Positions 17,565-26,661 are shown, counted from the first letter of the stretch. The stretch: 64,000 nt of DNA from Pseudomonas sp. AN-1 (GCF_034057115.1 NZ_CP139195.1:3658001-3722000), one strand, 5' to 3'. Made by a program: numbers and translations. The notes: generated by a model not told the origin, from the letters alone.

Positions 17565-19174
17565 TGCCCTCGATGCCTTTCCGTCCGTCCCGCCTGGCGC
17601 TGCTCGCCGGTTGTTGCCTGCTGGCCGCCTGCCAGACCTTCACCGACGGCGACCGCCAGTTGCGCGAGCAGAGCGACCGCCTGTTCGACGAAGCCCTGGC
17701 GCAGAGCCGCCAGGACGCGACGCCGCCGCCGGCGGTGCAGGCCGCGCTGCTGCCGCCGCTGCTGCCGGAGGCGGCCGCAGCGGCCGGCGGGCCGCGCTTC
17801 GACGTGGCGGTGCGCGACATGGACGCCCGCGAGTTCTTCCTCAGCCTGATGGACGGCGCCGGGCAGAACCTGGTGGTGCATCCGGACGTCACCGGCAGCA
17901 TCACCTTCAGCCTGCGCAACGTCACCCTCGACGAGGTGCTCGCCGCGGTGCGCGACAGCTACGGCTACGACTTCCAGCGCACCAGCTACGGCTACCGGAT
18001 CCTGCCCAACCAGCTGCTGACCCGCACCTACGACCTCAACTACCTGAACCTGCAGCGCCGCGGCGAAACCGATACCCGGGTCAGTTCCGGCACGGTCACC
18101 ACCTCGGAGAGCGCCAGCAGCGACAGCGACAGCGGCGGCACCACCACCAGCAACCAGGCCAGCACGGTCAACGCCAGCCAGGTGGTCACCACCAGCCAGG
18201 TCGACTTCTGGCGCGAGGTGGGCGACGTGGTCGGCGCGCTGATCGGCGACGAGCCGGGCAACAAGGTGGTGGTCAACCCGCAGGCCAGCCTGCTGGTGGT
18301 GCGCGCCTCCAGCAGCGACCAGCAGAACGTCGAGGCCTTCCTCGAGCAGGCCGAGCGCAACCTGCAGCGCCAGGTGATCCTCGAGGCGAAGATCCTCGAG
18401 GTGCGCCTGAGCGACCAGTTCCAGGCCGGCATCAACTGGACCCAGCTGGGCAAGGAGGGCAACAGCACCTTCGGGCTCGACCTCGATGGCGCCCAGCTGA
18501 GCGGGGCGCAGGGCATCGGCGGGGTGTTCAGCGCGGCGCTCGGCGTCGGCGACTTCAGCGGCCTGCTGCAGCTGCTGGAAACCCAGGGCCAGGTGCGCGT
18601 GCTGTCCAGCCCGCGCATCTCCACGCTGAACAACCAGAAGGCGGTGATCAAGGTCGGTACCGACGAGTACTTCGTCACCGACGTCTCCTCGTCCAACACC
18701 ACCACCGTGGCCGGGGTTTCCGAGCCGACCCAGGACGTCACCCTGACGCCGTTCTTCTCCGGCATCTCGCTGGACGTGACCCCGCAGATCAACCAGCGCG
18801 AGGAGGTCACCCTGCACGTGCGGCCGACGGTGAGCCGCGTGCAGGACCAGAACAAGGTCATCACCCTGGGCCAGGACAAGGAACTCAACCTGCCGCTGGC
18901 GCTGTCCACCACCCGCCAGTCCGATTCCATCGTCCGCGCGCGCAACGGCCAGATGGTGGTGATCGGCGGCCTGCTCGAGGACATCAACGAGAACACCGAC
19001 GCCAACGTGCCCTGGCTGTCCAGGCTGCCGTTCCTCGGCTGGTTCTTCCAGCAGCAGCGCAAGGACCTGGTGCGCAGCGAGCTGGTGATCCTCCTGCGTC
19101 CGCAGGTGATCGGCGCCGACACCTGGCTGGACGAACTGCAGAAGAGCGCGACCAGCTTCCGCGCGCTGAGGTAG
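17564..19174 (+). CDS. mshL: MshL outer-membrane secretin
   Basis: The 536-residue lipoprotein secretin forms the outer-membrane pilus channel. A lipoprotein signal ends at Cys23 (LLAAC). An STN/secretin N-domain (about 75-145, RFDVAVRDMDAREFF) comes next, then a Ser/Thr/Gly-rich insert (about 180-205, ESASSDSDSGGTTTSN). The N1 domain and the secretin beta-barrel follow, with VRVLSSPRISTLNNQKAVIKVG and the closing VVIGGLLEDINE...SRLPFLGWFF. ATG 17564 is chosen over an in-frame TTG at 17561 and overlaps the mshK stop. Confidence 0.93.
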   Translation: MPSMPFRPSRLALLAGCCLLAACQTFTDGDRQLREQSDRLFDEALAQSRQDATPPPAVQAALLPPLLPEAAAAAGGPRFDVAVRDMDAREFFLSLMDGAGQNLVVHPDVTGSITFSLRNVTLDEVLAAVRDSYGYDFQRTSYGYRILPNQLLTRTYDLNYLNLQRRGETDTRVSSGTVTTSESASSDSDSGGTTTSNQASTVNASQVVTTSQVDFWREVGDVVGALIGDEPGNKVVVNPQASLLVVRASSSDQQNVEAFLEQAERNLQRQVILEAKILEVRLSDQFQAGINWTQLGKEGNSTFGLDLDGAQLSGAQGIGGVFSAALGVGDFSGLLQLLETQGQVRVLSSPRISTLNNQKAVIKVGTDEYFVTDVSSSNTTTVAGVSEPTQDVTLTPFFSGISLDVTPQINQREEVTLHVRPTVSRVQDQNKVITLGQDKELNLPLALSTTRQSDSIVRARNGQMVVIGGLLEDINENTDANVPWLSRLPFLGWFFQQQRKDLVRSELVILLRPQVIGADTWLDELQKSATSFRALR

Positions 19175-19178
19175 GCGG

Positions 19179-20117
19179 ATGTACCTGAGCTTCTTCGGCC
19201 TGCGCGAGAAACCCTTCGCCCTCACCCCCAACACCGCCTTCCTGGTGCGGCTGGCCCCCTACCAGGCCTGCCTCAACCTGCTGCGCGTGGCGCTGGGCGA
19301 GGGCGAGGGCTTCATCAAGGTCAGTGGCGAGGTCGGCACCGGCAAGACCCTGCTGTGCCGCGCGCTGCTCAACCTCCTCGGCGAGGAGCGCGGGCGCTGG
19401 CAGGTGGCCTGGATCCCCAACCCGGCCCTCGGCCCGCGCGAGCTGCGCCAGGCGCTGGCCCAGGAGCTGCACATCGCCGATGCCGAGCTGCTCGACGAGC
19501 ACGGCCTGCTCGCCGCCCTCAACCGCCGGCTGATCGAGCTGGCCGGGCAGGGCCGGCGCACCGTGCTGCTGATCGACGAGGCCCAGGCCCTGCCGCCGCG
19601 CAGCCTGGAGGCGCTGCGCCTGCTCACCAACCTGGAAACCGAACACTGCAAGCTGCTGCAGGTGGTGCTGTTCGGCCAGCCCGAGCTGGACGCGCTGCTC
19701 GAGCGTGCCGAGTTCCGCCAGCTGCGCCAGCGCATCACCTTCTCCTACCGCCTGCGCCCGCTGGACCTGGCCGACACCCGCCGCTACGTCGAGGAGCGCC
19801 TGGTGCATGCCGGCTACCGTGGCGATCCGCTGTTCGATGCTGGCGCCCTGCGCCGGCTGGTCGCCGGCAGCGGCGGCATTCCGCGGCTGGTCAACATCCT
19901 CGCCCACAAGGCGCTGATGGCCGCCTTCGGCAGCGGCAGCCGCCGGGTGCGCGCCGGCCACGTGCAGCGCGCGCTGGAGGACACCGAGGGCGCCCGGCCG
20001 TTCCTGCAGCGTGCCGCCCTGCGCCTGGGCTGGGGCCTGGCCGGCGCCGGCGTGCTGCTGCTCCTGTTCGGCCTGTGGCCGTGGCTGCGCCCCTGGCTGC
20101 CGGGAGGCATGCCATGA
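19179..20117 (+). CDS. mshM: MshM AAA ATPase (ExeA-like)
   Basis: The 312-residue protein has the MYLSFFGLREKPFALTPN start of the ExeA/GspA ATPase group, Walker A GEVGTGKT (50-57), Walker B TVLLIDEAQ, sensor region GQPELDALL and a C-terminal transmembrane helix (about 287-305, WGLAGAGVLLLLFGLWPWL). ExeA-like proteins help assemble the secretin through the peptidoglycan. It lies 4 bp after mshL and its stop overlaps mshN. Confidence 0.92.
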   Translation: MYLSFFGLREKPFALTPNTAFLVRLAPYQACLNLLRVALGEGEGFIKVSGEVGTGKTLLCRALLNLLGEERGRWQVAWIPNPALGPRELRQALAQELHIADAELLDEHGLLAALNRRLIELAGQGRRTVLLIDEAQALPPRSLEALRLLTNLETEHCKLLQVVLFGQPELDALLERAEFRQLRQRITFSYRLRPLDLADTRRYVEERLVHAGYRGDPLFDAGALRRLVAGSGGIPRLVNILAHKALMAAFGSGSRRVRAGHVQRALEDTEGARPFLQRAALRLGWGLAGAGVLLLLFGLWPWLRPWLPGGMP

Positions 20118-21607
20118 GTCTGGTCAACGACATGCTGCGCGACCTCGAGGCGCGCCACGCGCCGCCGCTCGAGCGGGCGCCGCTGGAGGGCCTGCTGCCG
20201 GCCGACGAGGGCGCCGCGGCCCGCCGCGCCGGGCGCCGCCGCCTGCTGCTGGCGCTGCCGTTGCTCGGCGGTGCCGCGCTTGCCGCGCTGCTGCTGGCGC
20301 GACCCTGGGCGACGGATGCCGCCGCCGCGCCGGTCGTGGCGCCGCCGCCTGCCGGCGCCGTGGCGCAGCCTGCTCCCGCTGCGGCCGCGCCCGTGCCCGC
20401 GCCGCTGCCGGTTGCGCCCGAGCCAGCGACCGCGGCGGCCGGCGAGCCGCCGGTGCGCCTGCTGGCCACCCTGCCGCAGCACGGGCGCGAGCGCTTCGTC
20501 CTGCAGCTGCTGCTCGACCGCGCCCCCGAGTACCGGCGCAACGAGCAGAGCGGCGCGGTCAGCCTGCGCCTGCCCCGCCTGCAGCTGGACGACCAGGGGC
20601 CGCGCGCCGGCGGTTTCGCCGGCGACGGCCGCAGCCTGAGCTGGAGCCTGCAGCCCGTGGGCGATGGCGCCGAACTGCTGCTGGTCGGCCTGGGCAGCGA
20701 ACTGCAGGTGTTCGACCGCCTGGAGCCGGCCGGCGAGCGCTGGCAGCTGTGGGTCGAGGTGCCGCTCGTCGCCGACCCCTTCGATCCCGAGCAACTGCCG
20801 GCGGCCGGCGATCCGGTGGCCGGTGATCCGGCGCCCGGCGAGGAACCGCCTGCCGACGACTATCCCGCGCTGCCTGCCGTCCCCGCCCGCCCCGCGCAAG
20901 CGGCGCCCGCGGCCCGGCCGGCTTCGCCGCCTGCCGCAGCGGCGGCGCCGCGGCAGAGCGCGCCGGTGGTGGTGGCCGCGTCCCCGGCGCAGACCGGCGT
21001 CGCGCAGACCCGCGCCGCGCAGGCCAGCGTCGCCAGCCATCGCCCGGACTCGCTGAGCGAGGCGCGCCAGGCCCTGCTGGCCGGCGAGCGAGCGCGCGCC
21101 ATCGCCCTGCTGGAGGCGCTGCTGCGCAGGGAGCCGGACAACCGCGAGGCGCTGCGCTGGCTGGCCCGGGCCTGGCTGGCCGACGGGCAGGCGGAGCGCC
21201 TGGCCGCCGAGCTGCCGGCGCAGCTGGCGCGTTTTCCGGCCGACGGCGAGCTGCGCGTGCTGCTCGCCCGCGCCCAGCTGCAGGCCGGCGACAGCGCCGC
21301 GGCAGCGGCCACCCTGGCCGGACGGCTGCCGCCGCTGGCCGAGGACCCGGCCTACCACGCGCTGCTCGCCGCCACCTACCAGCAGACCGGCCAGTGGCGC
21401 GAAAGCGCGCGGCTGTACCGCAACCTGGTGCTGCTGCGCCCGGCGCAGGCGAGCTGGCAGCTGGGCCTGGGCATCGCCCTCGAACAGCTCGGCGAGCGCG
21501 CCGAGGCTGCCCGACACTACCGCCAGGCGCTGCAGGGGCAGGGCCTGGATGACGCCAGTCGACGCTACGCCCGCGAGCGGGTGCAGGTCCTGGGAGGAGA
21601 TTCCTGA
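20114..21607 (+). CDS. mshN: MshN (membrane-anchored TPR protein)
   Basis: The 497-residue protein has a cytoplasmic MSLVNDMLRDLEARHA start, seen in MshN/GspB-type partners of ExeA ATPases, and a membrane helix at about 42-61. A long Ala/Pro-rich periplasmic linker holds a domain at about 115-230 (RFVLQLLLDRAPEYRRN). The C-terminus has TPR repeats (about 315-490, including ALLEALLRREPDNREALRWLARAWL). It is coupled to mshM and mshE by overlapping start/stop codons. Confidence 0.88.
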   Translation: MSLVNDMLRDLEARHAPPLERAPLEGLLPADEGAAARRAGRRRLLLALPLLGGAALAALLLARPWATDAAAAPVVAPPPAGAVAQPAPAAAAPVPAPLPVAPEPATAAAGEPPVRLLATLPQHGRERFVLQLLLDRAPEYRRNEQSGAVSLRLPRLQLDDQGPRAGGFAGDGRSLSWSLQPVGDGAELLLVGLGSELQVFDRLEPAGERWQLWVEVPLVADPFDPEQLPAAGDPVAGDPAPGEEPPADDYPALPAVPARPAQAAPAARPASPPAAAAAPRQSAPVVVAASPAQTGVAQTRAAQASVASHRPDSLSEARQALLAGERARAIALLEALLRREPDNREALRWLARAWLADGQAERLAAELPAQLARFPADGELRVLLARAQLQAGDSAAAAATLAGRLPPLAEDPAYHALLAATYQQTGQWRESARLYRNLVLLRPAQASWQLGLGIALEQLGERAEAARHYRQALQGQGLDDASRRYARERVQVLGGDS

Positions 21608-23328
21608 TGGATGGTGGCGACAAGCGCCGGCGCAAGGTCCGCCTCGGCGACCTGCTGGTGCAGAACGGTCTGATCAGCGAGGGCCAGCTGCAGCTGGCGC
21701 TGGACGAGCAGAAGCGCAGCGGCGCCAAGCTTGGCCGCGCGGTGGTCGACATGGGCTTCATCAGCGAGCAGAAGCTGCTCGAGGCGCTGTCGCGCCAGCT
21801 CGACATTCCCTGGGTCGACCTGCGCCAGTTCCGCTTCAACGAGGCGCTGATCCAGCGCCTGCCCGAAGCCCTGGCGCGGCGCTTCCGCGCCATCCTGCTG
21901 GTGCAGGAGGGCGACTCCCTGCTGGTCGGCATGAGCGACCCGCTCGACCTGTTCGCCCTCGACGAACTGACCCGCCTGCTCGGCCAGCCGGTCAGGCCGG
22001 CGGTGGTGCGCGAGGGCGACCTGGTCGACTGCCTCGACCGCTTCTACCGCCGCAGCGGCGAGATCGCCGAACTGGCCGGCCAGCTCGACGAGCGCCTGGA
22101 GGAGAGCGACTTCGACTTCAGCGGCCTGAGCCTGGACAACAGCGACGCGCCGGTGGTGCGCCTGCTGCAGATGCTGTTCGAGGATGCCGTGCAGATGAAG
22201 GCCTCGGACATCCACATCGAGCCGGACGAGCAGGTGCTGCGCATCCGCCAGCGCATCGACGGCGTGCTCAACGAACAACTGATCAAGGAAACCCGCATCG
22301 CCTCGGCGCTGGTCATGCGCCTGAAGATCATGGCCGGCCTGGACATCTCCGAGAAGCGCCTGCCGCAGGACGGCCGCTTCAACATCCGGGTGAGGAACCA
22401 CAGCCTCGACGTGCGCGTCTCGACCATGCCGGTGCAGTTCGGCGAATCGGTGGTGCTGCGCCTGCTCGACCAGAGCGCCGGGGTGTTCCGCCTCGAGGGC
22501 ACCGGCATGCCGGCCGAGATGCTGGCGCGCCTGCGCCTGCTGCTGCAGCGCCCGCACGGCCTGGTGCTGGTCACCGGCCCCACCGGCTCGGGCAAGACCA
22601 CCACCCTGTACGCCGGGCTGTCCGAGCTGAACAGCCCGGAGAAGAAGATCATCACCGTCGAGGACCCGGTGGAATACCGCCTGCCGCGGGTCAACCAGGT
22701 GCAGGTCAACCCGAAGATCGAGCTGACCTTCGCCCGCGTGCTGCGCGCCGCCCTGCGCCAGGACCCGGACATCGTGCTGGTCGGCGAGATCCGCGACCAG
22801 GAAACCGCCGAGATCGCCCTGCGCGCCGCGCTCACCGGCCACCTGGTGCTGTCCACCCTGCACACCAACGACGCCCTGACCTCGCCGTTGCGCCTGATCG
22901 ACATGGGCGCCGAGCCGTTCCTGGTGGCCAACGCCCTCAACGCCGTGGTCGCCCAGCGCCTGGTGCGCCGCGTCTGCGAGCACTGCCGCGTCGAGGAGGC
23001 GCCGGGCGAGCGCGAGCTGCGCTGGCTGGAGGCCATCCACGGCGCCCCGCTGGCCGGGCGGCGCTTCGTGCGCGGCAACGGCTGCCACCAGTGCCACAAC
23101 ACCGGCTATCTGGGGCGCATCGGCGTCTACGAGCTGCTCGAGGTCGACGGCGCCATGGCCGCCGCCCTGCGCCGCCACGACCCGCAGGGCTTCATCGACG
23201 CCGCCCGCACCCAGCCGCACTACCGGCCGCTGGCCGCGAGCGCGCTGGACTACGCGCTGGCCGGGTTGACCAGCGTCGAGGAAGTGCTGCGGGTCAGCGC
23301 CAGCCTCAGTGACGGGCTGGTGGTCTGA
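21607..23328 (+). CDS. mshE: MshE extension ATPase with c-di-GMP-binding N-domain
   Basis: The 573-residue GspE/PilB-type hexameric ATPase drives pilus polymerisation. The N-terminus holds the two consecutive MshEN motifs that bind cyclic di-GMP: residues 12-35 (RLGDLLVQNGLISEGQLQLA...) and 42-64 (LGRAVVDMGFISEQKLLEAL...). The motor has SDIHIEP (about 200), Walker A GPTGSGKT (324-331), Walker B DPDIVLVGEIRD and a tetracysteine Zn motif (CEHC...CHQC). It is flanked by mshN and mshG with 1-nt overlaps. Confidence 0.95.
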   Translation: MDGGDKRRRKVRLGDLLVQNGLISEGQLQLALDEQKRSGAKLGRAVVDMGFISEQKLLEALSRQLDIPWVDLRQFRFNEALIQRLPEALARRFRAILLVQEGDSLLVGMSDPLDLFALDELTRLLGQPVRPAVVREGDLVDCLDRFYRRSGEIAELAGQLDERLEESDFDFSGLSLDNSDAPVVRLLQMLFEDAVQMKASDIHIEPDEQVLRIRQRIDGVLNEQLIKETRIASALVMRLKIMAGLDISEKRLPQDGRFNIRVRNHSLDVRVSTMPVQFGESVVLRLLDQSAGVFRLEGTGMPAEMLARLRLLLQRPHGLVLVTGPTGSGKTTTLYAGLSELNSPEKKIITVEDPVEYRLPRVNQVQVNPKIELTFARVLRAALRQDPDIVLVGEIRDQETAEIALRAALTGHLVLSTLHTNDALTSPLRLIDMGAEPFLVANALNAVVAQRLVRRVCEHCRVEEAPGERELRWLEAIHGAPLAGRRFVRGNGCHQCHNTGYLGRIGVYELLEVDGAMAAALRRHDPQGFIDAARTQPHYRPLAASALDYALAGLTSVEEVLRVSASLSDGLVV

Positions 23329-24572
23329 TGGCCAGCTTCCGCTTCAGCGGGCGCGACGCCCAGGGCCGCAAGATCGGCGGCATCCGCCAGGCGGCCAGTG
23401 CCGAGGCGCTGGCCGGCGAGCTGCTGGCCGAGCGCATCACCCCACTGAACATCGAGGCCGAAGCGCAGGCGTCCGCCGGCGGCGAGCAAGATGCCCTGCG
23501 CGCGCTGAGCCGGCTGCTCGGCCGCGAACGGGTCGAGCTGGAGGAGCTGATCATCTTCTGCCGGCAGATGTACAGCCTGAGCAAGGCCGGCGTGCCGATC
23601 ATCCGCGCCATCGGCGGGCTCGCCGAATCGACCCGCAACCCCTACTTCCGCGAGATCCTGCAGGCCCTGCGTGGCGACCTGGAGGGGGGCAACGCCATGG
23701 CGGTGGCGCTGGGCAGCCACCCGAAGGTGTTCAACCCGCTGTTCGTCAGCATGATCAGCGTCGGCGAGAACACCGGCCAGCTCGACCAGGCCTTCCGCCA
23801 GCTGGCCGGCTACCTGGAGATGGAGCGCGAGACGCGCAAGCGCATCAAGCAGGCCACCCGCTATCCGCTGTTCGTGATGGTCGCCATGGGCGTGGCGCTG
23901 GCGGTGATCAACCTGCTGGTGATCCCGGCCTTCTCCAAGGTGTTCGCCCAGTTCCACGCCGAGCTGCCCTGGCCGACCCGCGTGCTGATCGGCTTCTCCG
24001 AATTCATGCAGCACTGGTGGTGGCTGCTGGCCATCGCCCTGGTCGGCGCGCTGCTCGGCTTCCGCCGCTGGACCGCCACCGAGGCCGGCGCGCTGGTCTG
24101 GGACCGCTACAAGCTGCGCCTGCCCATCGTTGGCGCCATCTTCGAGCGCATCGCCCTGGCGCGCTTCACCCGCACCTTCGCGATGATGTACCGCGCCGGC
24201 CTGCCGCTGCTGCAGACCCTGGCGATCAACAGCAACACCGTGGGCAACCGCCACATCGGCCGGGCGATCACCGCCATGCGCGGCGGGGTCGAGCGCGGCG
24301 AGGCGCTGACCCGCGGCGCCGCCGCCAGCGGCCTGTTCACCCCGCTGGTGCTGCAGATGATGGCGGTCGGCGAGGAAACCGGCGCGCTGGACGACCTGTT
24401 CGTCGAGGTCGCCGACTTCTACGAGCAGGAGGTGGACTACGACCTCAAGCGCCTGGCCGACGCCATCGAACCGATCCTCATCGTCGCCATGGGCGTGATG
24501 GTGCTGATCCTCGCGCTGGGGGTGTTCCTGCCGATGTGGGAGCTGTCGGCGGCGGCCAAGGGCGTCCAGTGA
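23328..24572 (+). CDS. mshG: MshG inner-membrane platform protein (GspF/PilC family)
   Basis: The 414-residue type II secretion F protein has two homologous halves, each with FCRQMYSLSKAGVPI- or FTRTFAMMYRAGLPL-like helices followed by a SVGENTGQLD or AVGEETGALD signature. Hydrophobic segments lie at about 175-200, 225-245 and 380-400. It is the membrane platform on which MshE acts. Its TGA overlaps the GTG start of mshF. Confidence 0.95.
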   Translation: MASFRFSGRDAQGRKIGGIRQAASAEALAGELLAERITPLNIEAEAQASAGGEQDALRALSRLLGRERVELEELIIFCRQMYSLSKAGVPIIRAIGGLAESTRNPYFREILQALRGDLEGGNAMAVALGSHPKVFNPLFVSMISVGENTGQLDQAFRQLAGYLEMERETRKRIKQATRYPLFVMVAMGVALAVINLLVIPAFSKVFAQFHAELPWPTRVLIGFSEFMQHWWWLLAIALVGALLGFRRWTATEAGALVWDRYKLRLPIVGAIFERIALARFTRTFAMMYRAGLPLLQTLAINSNTVGNRHIGRAITAMRGGVERGEALTRGAAASGLFTPLVLQMMAVGEETGALDDLFVEVADFYEQEVDYDLKRLADAIEPILIVAMGVMVLILALGVFLPMWELSAAAKGVQ

Positions 24573-25114
24573 GGCCGCTGCCGGCGCGGGATGCGCGGCT
24601 GCTGCTGGTGGCGCCGCTGCGCCGAGGCGGTCGATGGCTGCTGTCCTTGATGCTGGGCAGTGTGATCGTTATCTCCTTGTGGCATATTGCAGCCGACAGC
24701 GAGCGGGCAGCCACGAACACGACGGTGGCGCGCCTTGCGGCCAGCCTCAATGCACTGGCCGCCGAGAATATGGCGCAGGGCCGCCCGCTGGACGCGGGCC
24801 GGACCGCGCCCAATCCGTTCACCCTGCTGCGCTGGCAGCAGGGCAACTACTGTGGCGAGCTGGCCGAGAGCCGGACGCCGCGCCGGGGCTGCTGGTACTT
24901 CCTGCCGCAGCAGGCCCGGGTGCTGTACCGCGCCCGCTTCGACGGCTGGCGCAGCGGCGGGAAGGAAGGCGTGCAGGTCTGGCAGTTGGTGCGTCTTCCA
25001 CTGCAAACCATGGAAACCGCAAAGGCCGAGCGGCCGACCGCCGTGGAGCTGCGGGCGGTGGACTGGACCGACCCCGTGACAACGCCCGCAGGGCAAATGG
25101 AGATGGAAAGATGA
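24569..25114 (+). CDS. mshF: MshF-like membrane-anchored protein
   Basis: The 181-residue protein starts at GTG 24569, overlapping the mshG stop (GTGA). It has one N-terminal membrane helix (about 25-43, LLSLMLGSVIVISLWHIAA) and a small extracytoplasmic domain with two Cys (NYCGELAES, RGCWYFLP). Similarity to MshF is weak and the name rests mainly on position between mshG and mshB. It ends in ATGA with the next gene. The function of MshF is poorly known; a minor-pilin chaperone or assembly role is possible. Confidence 0.7.
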   Translation: MRPLPARDARLLLVAPLRRGGRWLLSLMLGSVIVISLWHIAADSERAATNTTVARLAASLNALAAENMAQGRPLDAGRTAPNPFTLLRWQQGNYCGELAESRTPRRGCWYFLPQQARVLYRARFDGWRSGGKEGVQVWQLVRLPLQTMETAKAERPTAVELRAVDWTDPVTTPAGQMEMER

Positions 25115-25620
25115 AACAGCAGAAGGGTTTTACCCTGATCGAACTGGTGGTGGTTATCGTGATCCTCGGCGTGCTCGCCGCGGTGGCGCTGCCGCGCTTC
25201 ATGAATGCGACCGAGGATGCGCACACCGCGGCGGTCAACGGCACCGGCGGCGCGCTGGCGGCCGGCGTGGCGCTGGTGCGTTCGCAGTGGGAGCTGAACC
25301 GGGTGAAGGGGATCGCCAACCCGAACACCAACGTGACTAATTTCGGTGACGGCACCGTGGACGTGAACGCCAACGGCTGGCCGATCAGCGCTGCCAGCGA
25401 TAGCGCGGCTAACCCGAACCCCGCCCGTTGTGTGGAAGTGTGGAACGCCGTCCTGCAGGGCTCTGCTCCGTCGGTGGCGACCGCTGCTACCAGCGACTAC
25501 CAGGCAGCGGCTGCTGCCGGTGTCTGCACCTACACCTACCGCCTGGACGGCCGTACCGCAGGTCAGCGCACCATCGTCTATGACGCCACCACCGGCGTCG
25601 TGACCAGCAACGCCGACTGA
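25111..25620 (+). CDS. mshB: MshB-type prepilin
   Basis: The 169-residue prepilin has a 6-residue leader and cleavage site KG^FTLIELVVVIVILGVLAA with Glu+5. It is followed by PRFMNATEDAHTAAVNGTGG, like pilins of the MSHA family. A disulfide pair (RCVEVWN / GVCTYTYR) probably encloses the variable C-terminal loop. It is coupled to mshF and is the usual minor pilin before mshA. It is slightly larger than the three pilins that follow and differs from them after the helix. Confidence 0.85.
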   Translation: MKQQKGFTLIELVVVIVILGVLAAVALPRFMNATEDAHTAAVNGTGGALAAGVALVRSQWELNRVKGIANPNTNVTNFGDGTVDVNANGWPISAASDSAANPNPARCVEVWNAVLQGSAPSVATAATSDYQAAAAAGVCTYTYRLDGRTAGQRTIVYDATTGVVTSNAD

Positions 25621-25655
25621 TTCCACCGGAAAGGCTTTCCGCAAGGACTGTAATC

Positions 25656-26117
25656 ATGAAAAAGCAGCAAAGCGGTTTCACCCTGATCGAACTGATCATG
25701 GTCATCGTGGTACTGGGCATCCTGGCGGCCTTCGCGCTGCCGCGCTTCGCCAACCTGGGGCAGGATGCGCGCAAGGCCACCATCGAAGGCGTCGCAGCCT
25801 CGATGAAGTCGGCTTCGGCGATCGTGCATGCGGCGTATCTGGCGAAGAATAATTCGACGCTCACCAGTATTACCGTCGAGGGGGAGGCCATTCCCTTGAC
25901 CAATACCTACCCAGGGGTCGGCGCCAGCACTCCTTCGGCAGTGAAGGGCATCATCGAGGCAGCCGGTATTTCGGCTTCTGAGTTCACCGTTACATATGCC
26001 GCTACGACCGTGACTGTTGCAGCCAAGGGTGCTTCCGGTACCTGCAATGTCGTTTATACGGCGGCAACCAGCGCCGATAACCCCCCGGGTGTCGCAGTCG
26101 ATACAAGCGGTTGCTGA
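25656..26117 (+). CDS. mshA: MSHA-type major pilin, copy 1
   Basis: The 153-residue prepilin has leader MKKQQSG cleaved before FTLIELIMVIVVLGILAAFA, then the MSHA motif LPRFANLGQDARKATIEGV. The variable C-terminal part ends in a terminal Cys pair (GTCNVVYT...DTSGC). It is the first of three tandem paralogues that share the N-terminal third and differ beyond it. The 35 bp before the ATG contain a small palindrome (CGGAAAGGCTTTCCG) and a GGAC site. The gene is followed at once by a strong terminator, so it may be the most highly expressed copy. Confidence 0.9.
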   Translation: MKKQQSGFTLIELIMVIVVLGILAAFALPRFANLGQDARKATIEGVAASMKSASAIVHAAYLAKNNSTLTSITVEGEAIPLTNTYPGVGASTPSAVKGIIEAAGISASEFTVTYAATTVTVAAKGASGTCNVVYTAATSADNPPGVAVDTSGC

Positions 26118-26129
26118 TGGTCATGGAAG

Positions 26130-26172
26130 CTCATGCCGGTAGGTGATCGCCTGCCGGCGTGAGTTTCTTTTT
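26130..26172 (+). terminator. Intrinsic terminator between mshA copies 1 and 2
   Basis: A 14-bp stem (26130-26143 with 26150-26163, two G-U pairs in RNA) and a 6-nt loop run directly into TTTCTTTTT. Only 24 bp separate it from the mshA2 ATG, too little for a separate promoter. Transcription of mshA2 and everything downstream must therefore depend on readthrough. Confidence 0.85.
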
Positions 26173-26196
26173 GGATTGTTTCAAGGAGTATTCGTG

Positions 26197-26661
26197 ATGA
26201 AAAAACAGCAAAGTGGTTTCACCCTGATCGAACTGATCATGGTCATCGTGGTACTGGGTATCCTGGCGGCCTTCGCCCTGCCGCGCTTCGCCAATCTTGG
26301 TCAGGATGCGCGCGTTGCCACTCTGGATGGCGCACTGGGAACGGTACGCTCCGCTGCAGCCATCGCTCACTCGGTACATCTCGCCAAGGGTACTGCCGTC
26401 GGCGCCGATGTGACCTTGGAAGGGCAGGCAGTGAAGATGGCCAACGGGTATCCGACTGCGGCGGCCGATGGCATCGCAGTGGCTGCGCAGCTGAGCGCCG
26501 ATTTCGAGGCGATTGTGGTCACCCCGGCGACCACTCCGCCTTCGATCCGTATTCAGATGAAGAATGCGCCGACGCCGGCAAGTTGCTCCTTCATCTACAA
26601 CGAGGCTGGTTCGACCACTGCGGCGCCGACCTATACGGCTCGTACTGTCAGCGGTTGCTGA
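26197..26661 (+). CDS. mshA: MSHA-type major pilin, copy 2
   Basis: The 154-residue prepilin has the same 46-residue N-terminal block as copy 1 up to PRFANLGQDAR, then a different sequence (VATLDGALGTVRSAAAIAHS...), ending with Cys pair PASCSFIYN and a C-terminal SGC. ATG 26197 is preceded by AAGGAG; an upstream in-frame ATG at 26143 is rejected because it would run through the terminator. Over the shared N-terminal segment its DNA is identical to copy 3 for 101 nt. Confidence 0.9.
   Translation: MKKQQSGFTLIELIMVIVVLGILAAFALPRFANLGQDARVATLDGALGTVRSAAAIAHSVHLAKGTAVGADVTLEGQAVKMANGYPTAAADGIAVAAQLSADFEAIVVTPATTPPSIRIQMKNAPTPASCSFIYNEAGSTTAAPTYTARTVSGC
26213..26313 (+). repeat. 101-nt perfect repeat shared by mshA2 and mshA3
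   Basis: Positions 26213-26313 and 26807-26907 are identical over 101 nt, covering the codons from the cleavage-site Gly through GQDAR. mshA1 has the same protein sequence there with scattered synonymous changes. Flanking sequence diverges sharply on both sides, which points to recent gene conversion or duplication confined to the pilin core helix. Confidence 0.95.

Noticed and set aside
16406..19234. 942-residue minus-strand frame
   Set aside because: It is antisense to mshI2-mshL, which have strong family features and overlapping starts; it shows no domain.
23309..25114. 601-residue frame that would fuse mshG-region sequence to mshF
   Set aside because: The first two thirds are out of frame with mshG; the real gene starts at GTG 24569 overlapping the mshG stop.
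26143..26196. Upstream ATG for mshA2 at 26143
   Set aside because: The extension is encoded by the terminator stem and T-run and would give a 25-residue leader; ATG 26197 has AAGGAG and the same MKKQQSG leader as copy 1.
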